Source: Pseudoips prasinana (lineage: Eukaryota > Arthropoda > Insecta > Lepidoptera > Nolidae). From it: a stretch of 64,000 nt of DNA. The position numbers were made by a program, and so were the translations under genes. The stretch is from the NCBI GenBank assembly GCA_951640165.1, contig OX621261.1:4154001-4218000 (forward strand), read 5' to 3'. Under the pieces are notes generated by a model. The model did not search any database, was not told the DNA's origin, and was given only the letters and a program-made list of their open reading frames with translations. Positions within the stretch are counted from its first letter, which is position 1; each line of letters begins with the position of its first letter. This document shows, in pieces, positions 63,976 through 64,000 of this stretch.

Positions 63976-64000
63976 GTGTCTCTTCGCCAATTTGGTACAA
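63976..64000 (+). CDS. Gene B exon 7, start only (cut by window edge)
   Basis: A TTTTTACAG acceptor is followed by 25 nt that, joined in phase 2 to exon 6, encode ECLFANLVQ. This matches gene A exon 7 (EFLFEGLEN). The exon is truncated by the window end. Confidence 0.75.

Larger units (their letters stand above)
48553..64000 (+). other. Gene B: Toll-type LRR receptor gene (span of visible exons)
   Basis: This plus-strand paralogue of gene A is transcribed away from it. Exons are 48553-48766, 50344-50450, 58497-58615, 59265-59435, 59942-60108, 61629-61954 and 63976 onward. Phases are continuous through all seven (2-0-2-1-1-0-2) and no in-frame stop interrupts them. They encode a signal-peptide-like segment, a Cys-rich cap and LRRs. 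The ATG must lie in an unseen upstream exon. The gene runs past the right edge. Introns carry SINEs, LINE fragments and HINE-like copies; the largest (50.5-58.5 kb) contains a 2.3-kb LINE. Unlike gene A, every expected exon is present and open. Confidence 0.85.

Overview
The window looks like eukaryotic, insect, and most probably lepidopteran chromosomal DNA. It is AT-rich and intron-dominated. It is packed with tRNA-derived SINEs, RTE, Jockey/CR1 and RNase H-bearing LINEs, a BEL/Pao element, and many foldback elements of the kind common in moth and butterfly genomes. The order-level call is inference; no species is named. No RNA genes, CRISPR arrays or bacterial operons were seen. The tRNA-like sequences are SINE heads.

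Host genes. The only host coding sequence I can support is two paralogous Toll-type leucine-rich-repeat (LRR) receptor genes arranged head to head. Gene A lies on the minus strand, with its signal-peptide exon at 32184-32372 and further exons down to 434-605; it continues past the left edge. Gene B lies on the plus strand, with its first visible exon at 48553-48766 and exons to 63976-64000; it continues past the right edge. Homologous exons keep phase and nearly keep length (exon 2: 107/107 nt; exon 4: 174/171; exon 6: 326/326). Both encode a signal peptide, a Cys-rich N-terminus and LRRs, i.e. the start of a Toll receptor ectodomain. Transmembrane and TIR exons would lie outside the window. 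Gene A lacks a recognisable exon 3, and its exon 5 looks broken.

Mobile elements, left to right. 0.9-13.3 kb: a BEL/Pao retrotransposon (gag, protease, RT, RNase H, integrase and an env-like remnant) inserted in a SINE. It is itself interrupted at 5.6-10.6 kb by a non-autonomous, probably Copia-type LTR element in the opposite orientation, with two apparently identical 663-bp LTRs and a 95-bp minisatellite inside. 13.3-21.9 kb: SINEs, two minisatellite/palindrome structures, and members of a repeated family with Helentron/HINE-like ends. 22-31 kb: LINE remnants, including an RTE copy inserted in another LINE with an 11-bp target duplication, and a hAT-like element. 33.8-42.4 kb: two LINEs head to head, a minus-strand RNase H-bearing LOA/R1-like element and a plus-strand Jockey/CR1-like element, meeting at a perfect palindrome. 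42.4-48.4 kb: SINEs, MITEs and a pogo-like DNA element. 48.8-58.3 kb (introns of gene B): HINE-like copies, a tandemly duplicated foldback element, LINE fragments and a 2.3-kb Jockey-like element. 58.5-64 kb: exons 3-7 of gene B among smaller insertions.

All retrotransposon reading frames carry stops or frameshifts, so none of the copies looks intact. The exons were called from splice signals, phase continuity and paralogue comparison by eye; RNA evidence was not available.
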